A stretch of DNA of 64,000 nt from Gaeumannomyces sp. JS-464 (lineage: Eukaryota; Ascomycota; Sordariomycetes; Magnaporthales; Magnaporthaceae): contig NGZR01000001.1 in NCBI GenBank assembly GCA_002197995.1, forward strand, positions 4,030,001-4,094,000. Direction: 5' to 3'. Shown here piece by piece: positions 1-11,445 of the stretch; position 1 is the stretch's first letter, and each line of letters opens with the position of its first letter. The translations under genes were made by a program, and so were the position numbers. The notes below the pieces were generated by a model. The model ran no database searches, was not told the DNA's origin, and was given only the letters and a program-made list of their open reading frames with translations.

Positions 1-481
1 GACACTTCTTGGGCAAACGAAGGTTACGCATGATATGGCACTAAACCATAAAGAACTACACTAGGCTATCCTGGGGTTGATCCATGGGGACACGACCTCG
101 GGCTGTGAAGACTTGGAGCCGGCTTTGACGAGAGAGGTGCGATTTCTTTGGCATGGAAGTCAGAAAGTGAGCTAGGGGCTTTTGACAACCCAGTCCCTCA
201 CGCCAGGGGGCGCATCGCGCCGTCCCTGTCGGCGCTAAGAATCAAAGAAGAGAGAAAAGCAAAAGAGAGAGAAGCAAGTGAAAGCCTAAGGGGAGGACAA
301 CAAGGAAAAAAATAAAAGGACTTGTCTGGCACTGGGGTTTGTGGCAAGCATAAAGTTCGTCAGTGCTTCGCGTATTCGAATTGCCGTGGCTGATGCGTCC
401 AACCCCCAGCCCACCAGAGGCTCCTCCTATCTATTACTGTACTCTGTCATAAACGACCTCGCCTCACGCTCCTCAATCAGC
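1..481. other. Spacer downstream of the DUF1593-type gene
   Basis: No coding region, RNA gene or repeat is recognised here. It is the 3' flank of the minus-strand gene that ends at 482 and contains a purine-rich stretch around 240-320. Confidence 0.5.
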
Positions 482-2074
482 TTAGGCCTCAAAGTTACGA
501 TCTACTGGCTGGATCATAATCCTCCGATAACTCGTCAAGGGCGGTGTGCCCCTGTCGACCACCTCGAGGACCAGATGAAGCAGCAGTCCCCTCTCGATCG
601 GGATCTTGTCCCGGACTCTCATGCATGATTTGTCTGCTGGCGCTATCGTGACCTTGACCCTGCTCCCCTCCTCGTTGGCCGGCTCGATGGCCAGGTCCGA
701 CACCTCGAACGGGTGGAAGGTCTGCGTGGCGCTCGGCTCGCGGTACTGGAACCACCGGAACGTGAGCTCGTCTCCGTCCGGGTCGTATGTCCCCGAGGCG
801 TCGAAGGCAATGGTGCCGCCCGCGTCCGCCTCGACCCACACCGGCTCGTATCCGACATCCCCGTCGATGGAGATGACGGGGTGGTGGTTGCAGGCCGCGA
901 AGTCGGGCGTCAGCGTCCACTGCATGCGCGCGGCGAAGTCGTCCTGGAACGCGTTGCGCCACCGCCAGATGGTCGCCCTGTTGGACCGGTGCTCCCGCCT
1001 GTCCACGCCGACGACGGCGTCGGTCGTGTCCGAGTGGTGGCCCCACCGCGCCGTGAGGGGGAGCGGGAGCCCATATTAACGGGCAGGTATCGGCCGCCCC
1101 ACGACCCGTACGACGGCTTCTCCGGCACGCCGAGCCCGTTGCGGACCAGGTATAAAAACGTCGGCGTGTCGCCTTCGATAATGAACTCGAAGTCCGGGTA
1201 CTCGGCGCCCAGGGGGCCGATCTGGATGTTCTTCTTAACCCACTGGGCCGTGATCTTGGACCCGTCCGGCCCGCCCTGCTCGCCCGGCCCATCGCCCGAG
1301 ATGCCCAGCCAGGCCGCGCAGCCGTACTGGTTCCAGCCGTGCACCGAGGAAATGTAAAAGATCTCGGGCCACTGCTGCCGGATCCAGGCCCCGCAGTCGT
1401 CCTGGTCCGAGATGGTATAAACGCGGAGCCGCGAGCGCACCTCGGCGGCGTTGGGCCTGCCGCGGATGCGGTGCAGCACCTGCGCCAGGACGTTGACGCC
1501 GCCCCAGACCAGCACCCAGAGCGGGTCATCGGCTGCCGCCGGGGCCGTCAGGCGCTGGAGCAGGAGCTCTCCCCCTTCGCTGAGAGGAATGTCGTCGCCG
1601 ACCGCCTCCATACCGTAAACCTAAGGGGCACGTGAGATAGTTGAGTGGCCATATTCCCGCCTCTTCACCATCAGGCCAGTCGAGGCACAGAGCCCAACGA
1701 GATGTGATATAGGCACTGCTTGTCCCCTATCGGGCTCTGCTTACCGGAGGCCCTGCCCGGATAAGACCCCTGACCTCGTCACCGGAGGGGTAGGGGAAAT
1801 CGGGGTGGACATGAGCGTTGAGGTTCTGCACAACCTTCTCGTAGGCGTCGACGATCCGGTGGAGGTTTTGCGGCGCGACCCTGTCCCGGAGCCACGTCGA
1901 CGTCACCGCCACGACGCCTTCGGTGCGGAACTGGTTGGCGTACGTCAGGTATCGACAGAAGGACTCGGCATCGTCCGGCTCGTTGGTGATGTCGGTCAGT
2001 ACGAAAACGCGATGCCTCGAGGGCAGCGGCAGCAGTGATGCCCTGCCCCGCTGCTGCGCCTGATCTGTCGACAT
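482..2074 (-). CDS. Sde182/DUF1593-type cellulose-binding, nucleoside hydrolase-like protein (apparent frameshift)
   Basis: The gene has two exons, 2074-1745 and 1620-482, joined across a GT–AG intron at 1744-1621. The product would be about 489 residues. The N-terminal half is nucleoside-hydrolase-like, with the acidic motif TDITNEPDD at residues 27-35. The C-terminal half matches the Sde182-type module, with the segments RATIWRWRNAFQDDFAARMQ and FDASGTYDPDGDELTFRWFQ. The family name comes from a bacterial cellulose-binding protein; enzymatic activity in fungi is not established here. No signal peptide is visible from this start, so an upstream exon is possible. Within exon 2 the frame changes at a five-G run (1057-1061). 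One extra base there restores a single frame and a coding length divisible by three. Either the assembly dropped a base or the gene is broken. It is head to head with the P450 at 3161. Confidence 0.8.
1621..1744 (-). other. Intron of the DUF1593-type gene
   Basis: The donor reads GTAAGC and the acceptor CCTTAG on the minus strand. The join is phase 0 and gives the peptide AGPPVYGMEAV across the junction, which continues the domain without a break. Confidence 0.75.
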
Positions 2075-3160
2075 AACTGTTGGCTGCTTGTGGTACTATG
2101 GTGCTCTCGAGACGTTGGCTGGGGACAGCAGGAATGAGGAGCCGAAAAGACAGGTATTGATAGGGCTGCATTATGCCGAAATGCCCTCATTTGTGAATCC
2201 GCCGGCCATCTTGGGCGTCATCATGGGTTGCTTTAGCTGGCCAAACTGCCTGTTGCGGCAATTCCAGTCGCCGGTGACAACGCCCTCCCCACCAAATGGT
2301 GCTTCTGCTTTCCTATGTTGGAAAGGAGGCGGAACAAGGATGGTCCTCGAAGCGTGTGCTCCCTCTTCCGGCCGCCTCCGCACTGCTCGCTGGAGATCCC
2401 CCGGGTCCTCCGTGGGGCTGCGGGGTCCTCCCCGCCCGAGGGGTTCTCCCTCGGTTCCCAGTGTTCGGATCCAGCAGCTCGGCGACCGAAGAGGACCGGG
2501 TATTTATATCCGGTGAGGTGGCAATGGCCAGCGTAGCTTCGTCACATATTCATTTTGCCTCCCTAGATGGCGCTGTAAGCTGCACTGCAAGCACCAAGAC
2601 TTGTCGAAGTCTGGCTAGGTAGATGGCGACGGCGGACAGTGCGTGGCTTGCTCTACCTCCGCAGTGCTCGGCCCGGCCTCGCCGCCGTCGCAATGCGCGA
2701 GCGCCGATGGTAGGCCCAGCAGGGCTCTCGATTGGGCGGTCCTTTGCGCCAACAGATGTCATCGCTTGTAGCCTTTCTCGTAACCCGACCTAGCTCGGTA
2801 TCGGGTGCGTCTTCTCGATTTGTTATACGGAACGTCCAATCCAAGCCGGACTGTATTGAGGATGTCCGGTAGCCGACAGGGTTTGGGGATCATGATAGGA
2901 CGTTAACTTCACTGGTTCAGCCAATCTCGGGGTGAGGCCATCGGGCTGCCGGTTTCATAGCTCGTGGCAGACTTAGTCAAGATAACGAAACGATAGTAGC
3001 CCGTGTTGGTATTTTGGGAGCATCGTCTTGAGCGGTGCTCTCTGGAACCAAGGAGTATAAGTGAGGGCAAGCCTGCCACGCATGCATCCCGCTAGATGTG
3101 CGGATAATTGCCTCTGACCAAGACGGATTTCGCAACCTGTAAAACCACCTGAAGGCCATA
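2075..3160. other. Divergent spacer between the DUF1593-type gene and the P450
   Basis: About 1.1 kb with no coding region I can support. It must hold the promoters of both flanking genes. I see no clear shared palindromic operator. Confidence 0.5.
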
Positions 3161-4897
3161 ATGTTTACGCTCCTCCCGGCTTCCCAAGTCCTCCTGAAAA
3201 TCGGAGGACTTTTAGCCCTCGCAACTGTGGCATCGGTATGTGTAAAGCGTTAGCCTCGTCTTGTACTTTTTTGAGAGACATTGGCGCGGCTAGAATGGGG
3301 TCTGGATGCAGTATAGACAAAGCGCTACCAAGGATTGGCTAACGTGAATCGCAAAACCAGTACATCTACAATGGCTTCAAGAATCCACTGTCCCACATAC
3401 CTGGGCCATGGTACACCCGTTGGACCACTCTGCCCTCGGTGTACTTTATCCTCACGGCGCGACACCCGACGTGGATCCATTCGCTGCACGAACGCTACGG
3501 GCCTATCGTACGCTATGCTCCGGACGAGGTCGACGTTTCGGACCCTACAGCAGCGCAGAGCATCCACGCTGTCAAGACGGGCTTCCTCAAGACCCCCTTT
3601 TACTCGCGCCTCATCACGGACTCGTCCAGCGTATTTAACGAGATCAGGCCAGAGGCCCATCGGCGATACAAGCGTTATCTCTCCGGCCACATGTCCGAGA
3701 CAGGGCTCAAGACGTTCCTGCCCCGGATCGACGACAAGGTTCGGCTGGCGATCCGCAAGATGGGGCAGGAGAGCAGGGGCGCGCGCGGCGCAACTGACGT
3801 CGCCAAGTGGCTCATGTTCCTATCCTTCGACGTCATCGGTGACCTCACCTTTGGCTCGTCGTTTGGCAACCTGGAAAGGGGCGAGGAGAACAGGTCGGTT
3901 GAGGACTTCGTCAGCCTTGGCTTTGTTGGCGGTTTGCGCTCCATGTTCCCCACCATCGCCAAAATCTCGACGATTGTGCCCATTCCAGTCTTCCGTACCG
4001 CGACATTGATCCAGTGGCGCACATTCGGTTATGCACAACGGGCGCTCGACAGCCACCAGAAGCAGGTGGAAGAGGCGGGCGGCGTGGACCCACGTCCGAC
4101 AGTGTTCTCCAAGCTCTACTCGGCAACGGCGGAGGAATCGTGGACACCTATCGAGGTGCGTGACAACGCGCAGGTTTTCATTGTTGGAGGCAGCGATACC
4201 ACGGCAAACTCCATGATCTATCTGATCTGGTCGGTTTGCCGTGACCCGCGCATCAAAGCCCGGCTCCTCGCGGAGCTCGACACCCTGACTCCGGCCGGGG
4301 ATGACGATGGCCATGATTTCAGCTACGAGCAGCTGCGAGACCTGCCATATGTCAACTGGATCGTCAACGAGACGTTGCGGCTGTACACGGCGCTGCCATG
4401 TGGGCTCCCACGACTGGTGCCTCAGGGGGGAACCGAACTCGTGGGCAGGTTCCTGCCAGCCGGCGCCACGGTGACCACGCAGGCTTATAGCCTCCACCGG
4501 GACGAAACGGCCTTTCCAGACCCATACAGCTTCTATCCGGAGAGGTGGGAAAACACCACCCAGCGAATGAAGGACTGCACCATGCCTTTCGGAGGTGGCG
4601 CCCGCAGTGAGTGCATCCTCTCCTTTCGCGTCGTCGTTTTTTTTGGACGTTGACGATTTGTGATGCTAACAAGGAGAAATCATCGCTTTAGCATGCCTCG
4701 GCCGGCATCTCGCCCGCATCGAGCTTCGCCTGATCACGGCGCGCTTTTTCAAGGCCTTCCCGGATGCCGTCGTCTCGGATCTCGAGGGCATGAATGACAA
4801 GGACATGGAGCCGGCCCTCCATTTCCTTATGGTGCCAAGCGGACATCGCTGTCTCATCCAGACGGACGGACCTGGGAGGGAAAAGGTCGAGCGGTAG
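3161..4897 (+). CDS. Cytochrome P450 monooxygenase
   Basis: Three exons (3161-3235, 3361-4606, 4692-4897) encode about 508 residues, normal for a fungal microsomal P450. Exon 1 is a hydrophobic N-terminal anchor (residues about 10-25), and exon 2 opens with the proline-rich hinge HIPGPWYTRW. The oxygen-binding I-helix motif GGSDTTA lies near residue 301, the K-helix ETLR at about 362 and PERW at about 418. The heme-binding loop FGGGARTCLG is completed only by splicing at 4607/4691, with the axial cysteine at about residue 442. The protein should sit in the ER membrane and oxidise a small hydrophobic substrate with electrons from P450 reductase. The general look is of the pisatin demethylase/benzoate hydroxylase-like fungal groups, but the substrate cannot be read from sequence. 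No other biosynthetic gene is nearby except possibly the divergent DUF1593 gene. Confidence 0.93.
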
Positions 4898-5602
4898 TGC
4901 GGGGTGTGTGTGTGTGTGTGGGTGGGTGGTTGGCCGGAGATGCAGGTACGCCGTGCACCGGTCTTCGGTGCTGTTGTGCTGCTTGCACGCACGGCGGACC
5001 GGGGGGAAACAGGCGGCCGATCTTTCCATGTCAGTTTAGGTTGCGTTTTGGGGCTCGGATGATGCAGTAGCACCACTCCTCCGCAGGGCCGTGCAGCAAG
5101 ACTGGGTGTCGGACAGGAGGCTTTGTCATGGCGCCAGGCCAAACTCTGGTTTGTATCATGCTGTATGCAGGTCAATCCGACCGAATCCAGAGCCGCCAGT
5201 CGCTTGGCCTCCCGTCGGTGTGGTGCATGCTGTGCTCAATCGATCAAATCGGGAAGATCTGGTCGATCCATGGACCCACTGGACCAGGTGGGCTCATGTT
5301 GCCTTTTTGGGCGGACCCTTTCTATTTTTCTGCCGGTTGATGGCATGCAGGCGGTGAAAAAGCTCCAGAGCAATACTTAGAGATGGGTATGACGTGAGTC
5401 CGTTGTCTACGGCAGCGAGCACCGACCACGCACTCGTGCTGAGCATCGTCAACATCTGAGGTTGTCCAAACATTCCTGATCCTCAAAATCAAGATTAGCC
5501 AGGATTCCAACGCCCGCCGCCTCCCACACAATAAGCACATTGAGTTCGTCAACAATCGCGCCCCCTCTCGCGCGCATCCTTCTGGTCTCCTCCCCTTCCA
5601 AG
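4898..5602. other. Spacer between the P450 and the Iwr1-type gene
   Basis: No gene recognised. A short GT-rich microsatellite lies at about 4906-4929, just past the P450 stop. The remainder is the probable P450 3' end and the promoter of the next gene. Confidence 0.5.
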
Positions 5603-7371
5603 ATGTCGTCCGCAGTACCGCCCCAGATCATCCAGGTCAAGCGCAAGCGCAACGACGATGGGCCAGTCACTTTCCTACGTCCGTGACACGATCAAGATCC
5701 CTCCCGCCGTCGGGTCTCTGTTCACCATCGTACTGACGGCTGCCTCAAAAGGGATTGAGCAAAGCACCAAGCGCCACCGCAGCGGCGCCTTTTTGTACCA
5801 GCGCCACAACCCGGAGGCTGCCGTAGACTCGCCTGCGGCTGCTGCTGCCCGTGAGCATGCGACGCCACCCGTCATCCACGCCTCGCGTCCCGGTGAGGAG
5901 AATCTACCGCTCAAGACAGTCAAGCGCAACCACGCCGCCGCTGCTAGTCATGGTCCCTCAGCCGTCCCGAAAGACCGTTCCCCGGCTGCCGCGGGTGCAA
6001 GGGCAGACGCCGGATCGCGTCGAGGGAACGCTCCGGCCGCCGCGCCCGGCCGCCAACAACTGACGATGCCCCAAGCTTCGCCGCCAGCCGCCAAGGTCGC
6101 GATCGAGCCGCGCCGGTTCCACCTCTCCCGCAGCAACAGCTATAACGCCGTCGAGCCCCACTCTCCCCTTAGGCCCGGTTCTCGCGCCGGCAAGGTGCCA
6201 CACCCTACTGCCGCCATCACCGCGACTACAAAAGGCTCGGCCCCGGCCCTGTTTGTCGAGCGCAGCAAGCGTAAACAGACTAGCCTCAGGAGGAAGGCGG
6301 CGGAGGCGGCAGCCCGGGCCGCATCCCGGTCGCCTCGTCCGACATCAGCGCAGTCTCAGCACGAGTCTCGCTCGGACAGGGAGCAGCCGGCGCGCTCGCG
6401 GGCAGGCGGGGATATGCACCTGAGTGGCCATGCCTCGGACGCGTTACCCGCGCCTAAGCCTAGGCTCCCGCTCCAACGCCGCCGCGGAGGTGGCTCGGCT
6501 GCCTCGTCGACCCCGAAGCTCCCAGACTCGCTCATGAATCGTTGGGACACCGATATGGAAAAACTCGCGCGCGAGATGAACGAATACACGCTGCAGCATA
6601 TTGCTCGCGACCTCGAGAAGATCCAGGAGAGGGATGCCGCTACCGCACCTAAGAAAGCAGCGGCAGCAGATAGCGGTGCCACCGGGGGCTCAGCCAAGGA
6701 ACATAAGGCGTCCTCGAACTCGCCTATGAAGTTCAAGCCGCACCCGCCGGCTAAGCGGTACCCTGAGAGACATCCCCAGCCAGCAAAACCCGCAGTCGCT
6801 CACCGTGGCATGGCAGCAGACAATGCCGATGGCAACGACGACGGCATGGACGTGGACATGGACGTGGACAGGGAGGCCACCAGCGATAGTGACGAGGATG
6901 ATGCCGACTATGTTATCGACACGTATGTTCGCGTGACGGCCGACTCGGTTCGAGCCCAAGCCACCCCCGATAAGGTCGGGTTGCTGGTGCTGGACAACGA
7001 GCCGGATCTGGAGTCTTTCTATGGCCAGGAAAGCGACAGCGAGGATGAGCTTGAGGACGAAGACGACGAGAATGGTTTGTGCACAAGAAGCCCCCTTACA
7101 CCTTTTATTCAGTATACATGGACCGAGAACAAGGGATCAGCTGACCCAGGAATGCACACCAGCGGAGAACTACTACGCGGCCGACTACCCGGACGACGAC
7201 GAGGTGGCGACGGATGACGAGTTTGACCGCAACCCGTACCTGTACCGCACTGGCAACGCCTCGGACCTGGAGGAGTTTGACGACGCGAGCGAGTCGGAGG
7301 ACAACGACGAGGGTGACGATCGATTTAAGATCACAATCGGCAAGCCACAAAATCTGCCTGGGCTCTACTAG
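5603..7371 (+). CDS. Iwr1-domain protein (RNA polymerase II nuclear import factor)
   Basis: Three exons (5603-5678, 5752-7074, 7163-7371) give about 535 residues. The N-terminus has the lysine/arginine-rich motif VKRKR followed by TFLR. The spliced continuation IEQSTKRHRSGAFLYQR has the usual Iwr1 N-terminal layout. The middle (residues about 50-380) is low-complexity and basic. The acidic C-terminus carries the Iwr1 signature: DADYVIDTYVR near 409, then AENYYAADYPDDDE near 467 and DEFDRNPYLYR. In yeast, Iwr1 binds assembled RNA polymerase II and carries it into the nucleus; the same role is inferred here. Intron 1 has a weak donor (GTCCGT) but a good TACTGAC branch site before its AAAAG acceptor. 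The second splice restores the signature exactly. The protein is longer than yeast Iwr1, because of the low-complexity middle. Confidence 0.88.
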
Positions 7372-8514
7372 GGCGTGAACATAAGCCAAAGACCTGTTTG
7401 ATTAGGCTGAGAGCGTATAAAGAAGAAAGTGGAGAGGGGCCCCTGCGGGGGCAGCTAAGTGGTGTCTCAACCTCGCCCAATAGTTGTGTATCTCGCCAGC
7501 GACGCTTTTCCTTCACCCCCACCCTAGACCATGCATCAACCCTTGAGTCTGTGCTAGCCTCCCCCTGCATATCGCGGCTTGTGTCACATACCTACCATTC
7601 AGTAGTGGCAAGCACGCTCACGATTTCCTAGCTCGGCCATCATCCCAGTCGCGGCAGGCAGCGCAAGCATGGCTTTAGTTGGGCTCTGGACGCCAAAGAC
7701 CGGTGTAGCTCACTCACTGTGTTGCCTCTTTGGCCCCTGATCCTGCATGCACTTCATTTTCAATCATCATGTACGTTTGTAATAGTATATTTGGTATACA
7801 TTGGACACAGGAAGCTATGCGTGGACCCTACGGACATTTTTACGAGAGGTGTCTCCCGGACTCTTGAAACAGACAAGCCGACCAACGCTCCAAGTTGAAA
7901 ATGCCCGACCCTAACCTGACACTTGCCTCCTATGGCAGCGCGTTGAAGGGGGTACTTTTTTTGCGATGCAACAAAGAAATAAACATGGTGCAACTGTGCC
8001 GTCCCTTTTGATTGATTTTCCGGCGTTTGCGCCAGACAGTATGTTGTGAAGTTGGAAAAGAGGGTTGGAAATGGAAATGAGATATGAGGATACAATAAAC
8101 ATAAACGGGGGAAGAAAACCGGGGGAAGAAAAGAAGAAGTCAGAAGGCGATATGGAAACAACCAACCCTAGTAGGCGAGTAATAGCCCTGGAATATGTGA
8201 ACGCCGAACCATGGTGTTGATGATGTGAGAAAAGAAGGAAACAAAACACTGCTCCCCCTTGGAAGACAAGGTCGAAAAAGCAAGGTGAGGGATGAAGAAG
8301 GAGTACGAAGTAGAAGACAAACATGGCATGTCCCAAGCACGAACAGGGCAGAGGCGGAAATTAGCGACGGGGAGCAGAAGAGGAAGAAGAGTGGCAGAAG
8401 AAGAATAGAACAAGAAAACGATGCAAGACGAAAAAAAAAGGAGTTGAATGCTTGATGGGTGGCATGGTCGGTATAACTGCAGGTGTCTGCGTGGCCGGTT
8501 GGGGGCTGCCGAGA
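7372..8514. other. Convergent 3' spacer
   Basis: 1.1 kb between two converging genes. The right part (about 8080-8450) is strongly purine-rich on the plus strand, hence pyrimidine-rich on the minus strand. No coding region is supported. Confidence 0.5.
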
Positions 8515-10193
8515 CTATAGACTCGAGAAGAGGTCCCGGGCGGGCGACGGGGTGGCCGTGGGAGACCGCTGCTGCTCGGCCGCCACGTCTGGGCTCTTCT
8601 TGACTCTCCGCTGGCAGTCCAGCCTCTCGGGCGGAACCTTCATTTGTTGCTGCTCGGCCCAGGTGGGCACGCCGAGTTCTCTGCGCTGCCTTTCGCGGAT
8701 GGCGGCTGGGGAAAAAAACAAAAAAAAAAACAGGGGGGGTTAGTATGGGGGGTAAGACTTGAGAAAAACCAGACAGAAAAGAGGCGGAGCAAATGGCAAG
8801 AAAAAAAAGGGTAGAGAAACGTACCTAACCTCCTCGCCCGCTTCATGTCCTGCTCGTCCACGAACCAGTAGTTCATGGCGGCGACGCGCTCCGGGTAGCG
8901 GTCGACGAGGCCCGGCAGGCGGACGCCGTGGTCCTTTTCGTCGCGGCACTTGATCCACTCGTCCATCTCGCGGCCGTCGGGCGCGAACCGGACGCCGCCG
9001 CGGCCGTCGAGCACGGGGATGACCTCGTTGATGCGGTAGAAGATGGCCTGGGCGCCGTCCTGGCGCCGGTGGTCCGGGAGGCGCGTCGCGTGCTCCGACG
9101 GGCTCAGGTAAGGGGCCAGCCGGTCCAGGGCCCGGTTGAACTCGGCCGTGACCGTATCCCACTTGAGGTTCTTCTCCACCTTCATGTACACGATGAAGTC
9201 GCCGTGCGCGAGCGGGTACTTGGCGTTGGAGCCCGGGCCGCGCTTCTTGCCCGTCTTTCTGCGGGAGGTGGTGGCGGTGGAGGAAGAGGAGGAGGAGGTT
9301 GTTGACTTGGCCGCGTCGCTGTCGCTGTCCCTCCTTCGCAGGCGTCGCCGCGTCGCGGGCAGCTCGGTGATCTTCTTGATGCGCCAAGGCTCCTCCTTCG
9401 CCCTCGGGGAGGCTGTGAGCTGGCGGGCTGTCGCCTCGTCCAGCTCCTCTGTCGACCGCCGCCTAGGGGCCCTTTTTGCAGTCGTTGGTGCTACCTTTGG
9501 GCTTGGGCGGCTGCAGGGGCCAGCGGCCGCGGGACAGTCGGCCGTGGTAACCGGGAACGCGAACTTGAAAGACGACAAAGACGACGATGCGGTGGCGGCA
9601 GCATCAGCAGACGGCGCGAACGTGTCCACGAGGGGCGTTGTCGGAGGAGACGGCAGCTGAAAGCGATTTCCTGCCCCTGACGGCGCTGGCGGCGGTGGTT
9701 GGCAGAACCCTGGTGGGCTGGGAGCGAGTGTGAGCGACGGCAGGCCGGACAGGGCCAGGACGTCAGGCGCCCTGCCGAGGCTCGACGCCTCGGAACACAT
9801 CGACCTCGGGGTCGGTGGCGCGTCGGAGCCATAGCTGTCGCGTCTTTCCCAGGCGGCCTGATGCTGCTGAGCTCGGCCTGCATCTGAGATGGCAAAAAGA
9901 CTCTGGATTCCGGGGAGAGCTGCGGAGGACTGGCGATTCTGGTGTTGAGGGTCTGCTTCTCGATATTGTGTTAGAGGTTGGTGAGTACTTGTGTTTGGAG
10001 GAGAGCGACTGCAGTCACGTCAAATTTGTCTTAGGTACGTACCTTGTATATCAGGAATGACCAGAGAGTCAAAGGGTGTGATGATATGGGGAGATGAGGC
10101 CCTGCGCAGCGAGGCCAAGGTGTGGGCGGCGTCGAGTCCGCAGCGTCCGCTGTCGTCGCGGAGGCTTATGTGAAGGCCTGGAGAGAATCCCAT
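8515..10193 (-). CDS. Uncharacterised fungal protein with a conserved C-terminal domain
   Basis: I do not recognise this gene with confidence. Three exons (10193-10043, 9883-8825, 8705-8515), joined by phase-consistent GT–AG introns, give about 466 residues. Residues about 50-245 are Ser/Pro/Ala-rich and probably disordered, with basic clusters such as RRRLRRRD and KTGKKRGPGS that could act as nuclear signals. A compact domain follows: HGDFIVYMKVEKNLKWDTV, then GAQAIFYRINEVIPVLD, then PERVAAMNYWFVDEQDMKRA. It is rich in Trp, Tyr and charged residues. The spacing of aromatic residues is loosely reminiscent of SANT/Myb-like helices, but that is a guess. The start at 10193 is chosen because splicing 10042-9884 keeps one open frame (IPDIQDAGRAQQHQ across the junction). 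Confidence 0.72.
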
Positions 10194-10793
10194 GGTGAAG
10201 AACGAGAGAGCTGCTCGTCTCTGGATAGTGAAGAAAGAGCAAATAGGGTTATGCAGGGAGCGTCCGGGAGCGGATGCTGGGGATTTGCTCAGGGAGGGGA
10301 TGTATCTGGTTTATATATATCAAGGGAAACCGAGCAGGTCGAGGGAGGTAGGGAGAGACACGGGCGAAGGGGAGGAAACAAGGGGCGTGTACGAGAGCGC
10401 GGCGCTGTGGCCTGCGTCACGGAGGAAACACGCCATGATGGCGGGATATGCCGGCGCGAGGTGAAGGGTCCTACGGCGGAGGGGACGAAGGCAGTCAGTG
10501 CGTGTCGGTCGGCGCCTTCGTCGCCATGGTCTCCTTTCGGGTGCGGGCGGGCAGGGTCAGGCCTGGAGGGGCCGGCTTGGGAGCTCGCACAGGCGGCACA
10601 CACGCCCCCCTGAGACGCAATAAACCGAAGTGGGGATCCACAGGTGTTGTCTGATGGGGGAACCCAGTTAGGCTCCCCGGCTCGATTCCCGAGTTAAGCA
10701 GGACGGATTAGGCTATTGCCCGAGAGTTGAGAGGTGTGCGATTATAAATGCAGGCCGGAGCAAACCGCCAATATGCTGGGTGTCCTCGACTAT

Positions 10794-10826
10794 CAGGAGG
10801 AGGAGGAGGAGGAGGAGGAGGAGGAG
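10794..10826. repeat. GGA trinucleotide microsatellite
   Basis: About eleven tandem GGA units in the spacer upstream of the orphan gene. Confidence 0.9.
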
Positions 10827-10889
10827 CATATCCCATCCGCTGTCCACGTAGAGACTAGCTCAAGCATCATGGGTAGGGGCGTGGAAAGG

Positions 10890-10907
10890 AAAAAAAAAAA
10901 AAAAAAA
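10890..10907. repeat. Poly-A run, 18 bases
   Basis: An uninterrupted A homopolymer in the spacer. Confidence 0.9.
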
Positions 10908-11418
10908 CATGAGCCGCTACTAGACGGATCCCAGAAACTGCCAAGAGGCTCATTGCGTGCTCTCCTGCTCTGGCCCACCGAAGGGGGCCTCCGAACGGGG
11001 CCCCAGGTCTCCATGATGCGTGTACACCCCCGCGCCCTCAGAGCCCAGCCATCGGTCCCGGGCCCCCTAGTCCTTGTTCAAGGATTAGCAGCAGTAGCAG
11101 CAAAAAAAAAGGCCAAGACATAGGGTGCAGAATTTGTGGGAAATCGCAGCTTACGGCGGACGAAAAGAGGCAGAATAGACTCAAAAGGGAAGGATGAGGA
11201 TCGACCGCGATGCAATGCAGGCCATGCAGCCATTCTCATCCCTGGCCGCATCCGAAGCGAGAGGCTTTTGCGGATCCCCAAGGGAGAGAGCGAGCAGCTG
11301 CAGCGATGGTAGGTAGGCCGCAGCAGAGCCGGGAGGAAGGGCTTCAGCTCGGCGCGAGCGGAGTGCCCCAGCCGGCTCGAATGCGGGCACATACATCCAA
11401 GGGAGAGTAACAAGCGTC

Positions 11419-11445
11419 TTTTTTTTTTTTTTTTTTTTTTTTTTT
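11419..11445. repeat. Poly-T run, 27 bases
   Basis: An uninterrupted T homopolymer. I see no flanking target-site duplication that would mark it as a retroelement tail. Confidence 0.9.

Noticed and set aside
495..1529. 344-codon minus-strand frame overlapping the DUF1593-type gene
   Set aside because: Arg/Ala/Gly-rich shadow frame; the family motifs lie in the other two frames.
2075..5602. Secondary-metabolite gene cluster around the P450
   Set aside because: There is no synthase, terpene cyclase, transporter or regulator nearby; a single P450 is not enough.
10660..10740. tRNA-like stretch with CTCGATTCCCG
   Set aside because: The T-arm-like loop lacks a complementary five-base stem, and no acceptor or anticodon arm can be built.
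11419..11445. Poly-T run as a retrotransposon tail
   Set aside because: No internal RNA polymerase III boxes, coding remnant or target-site duplication can be seen.
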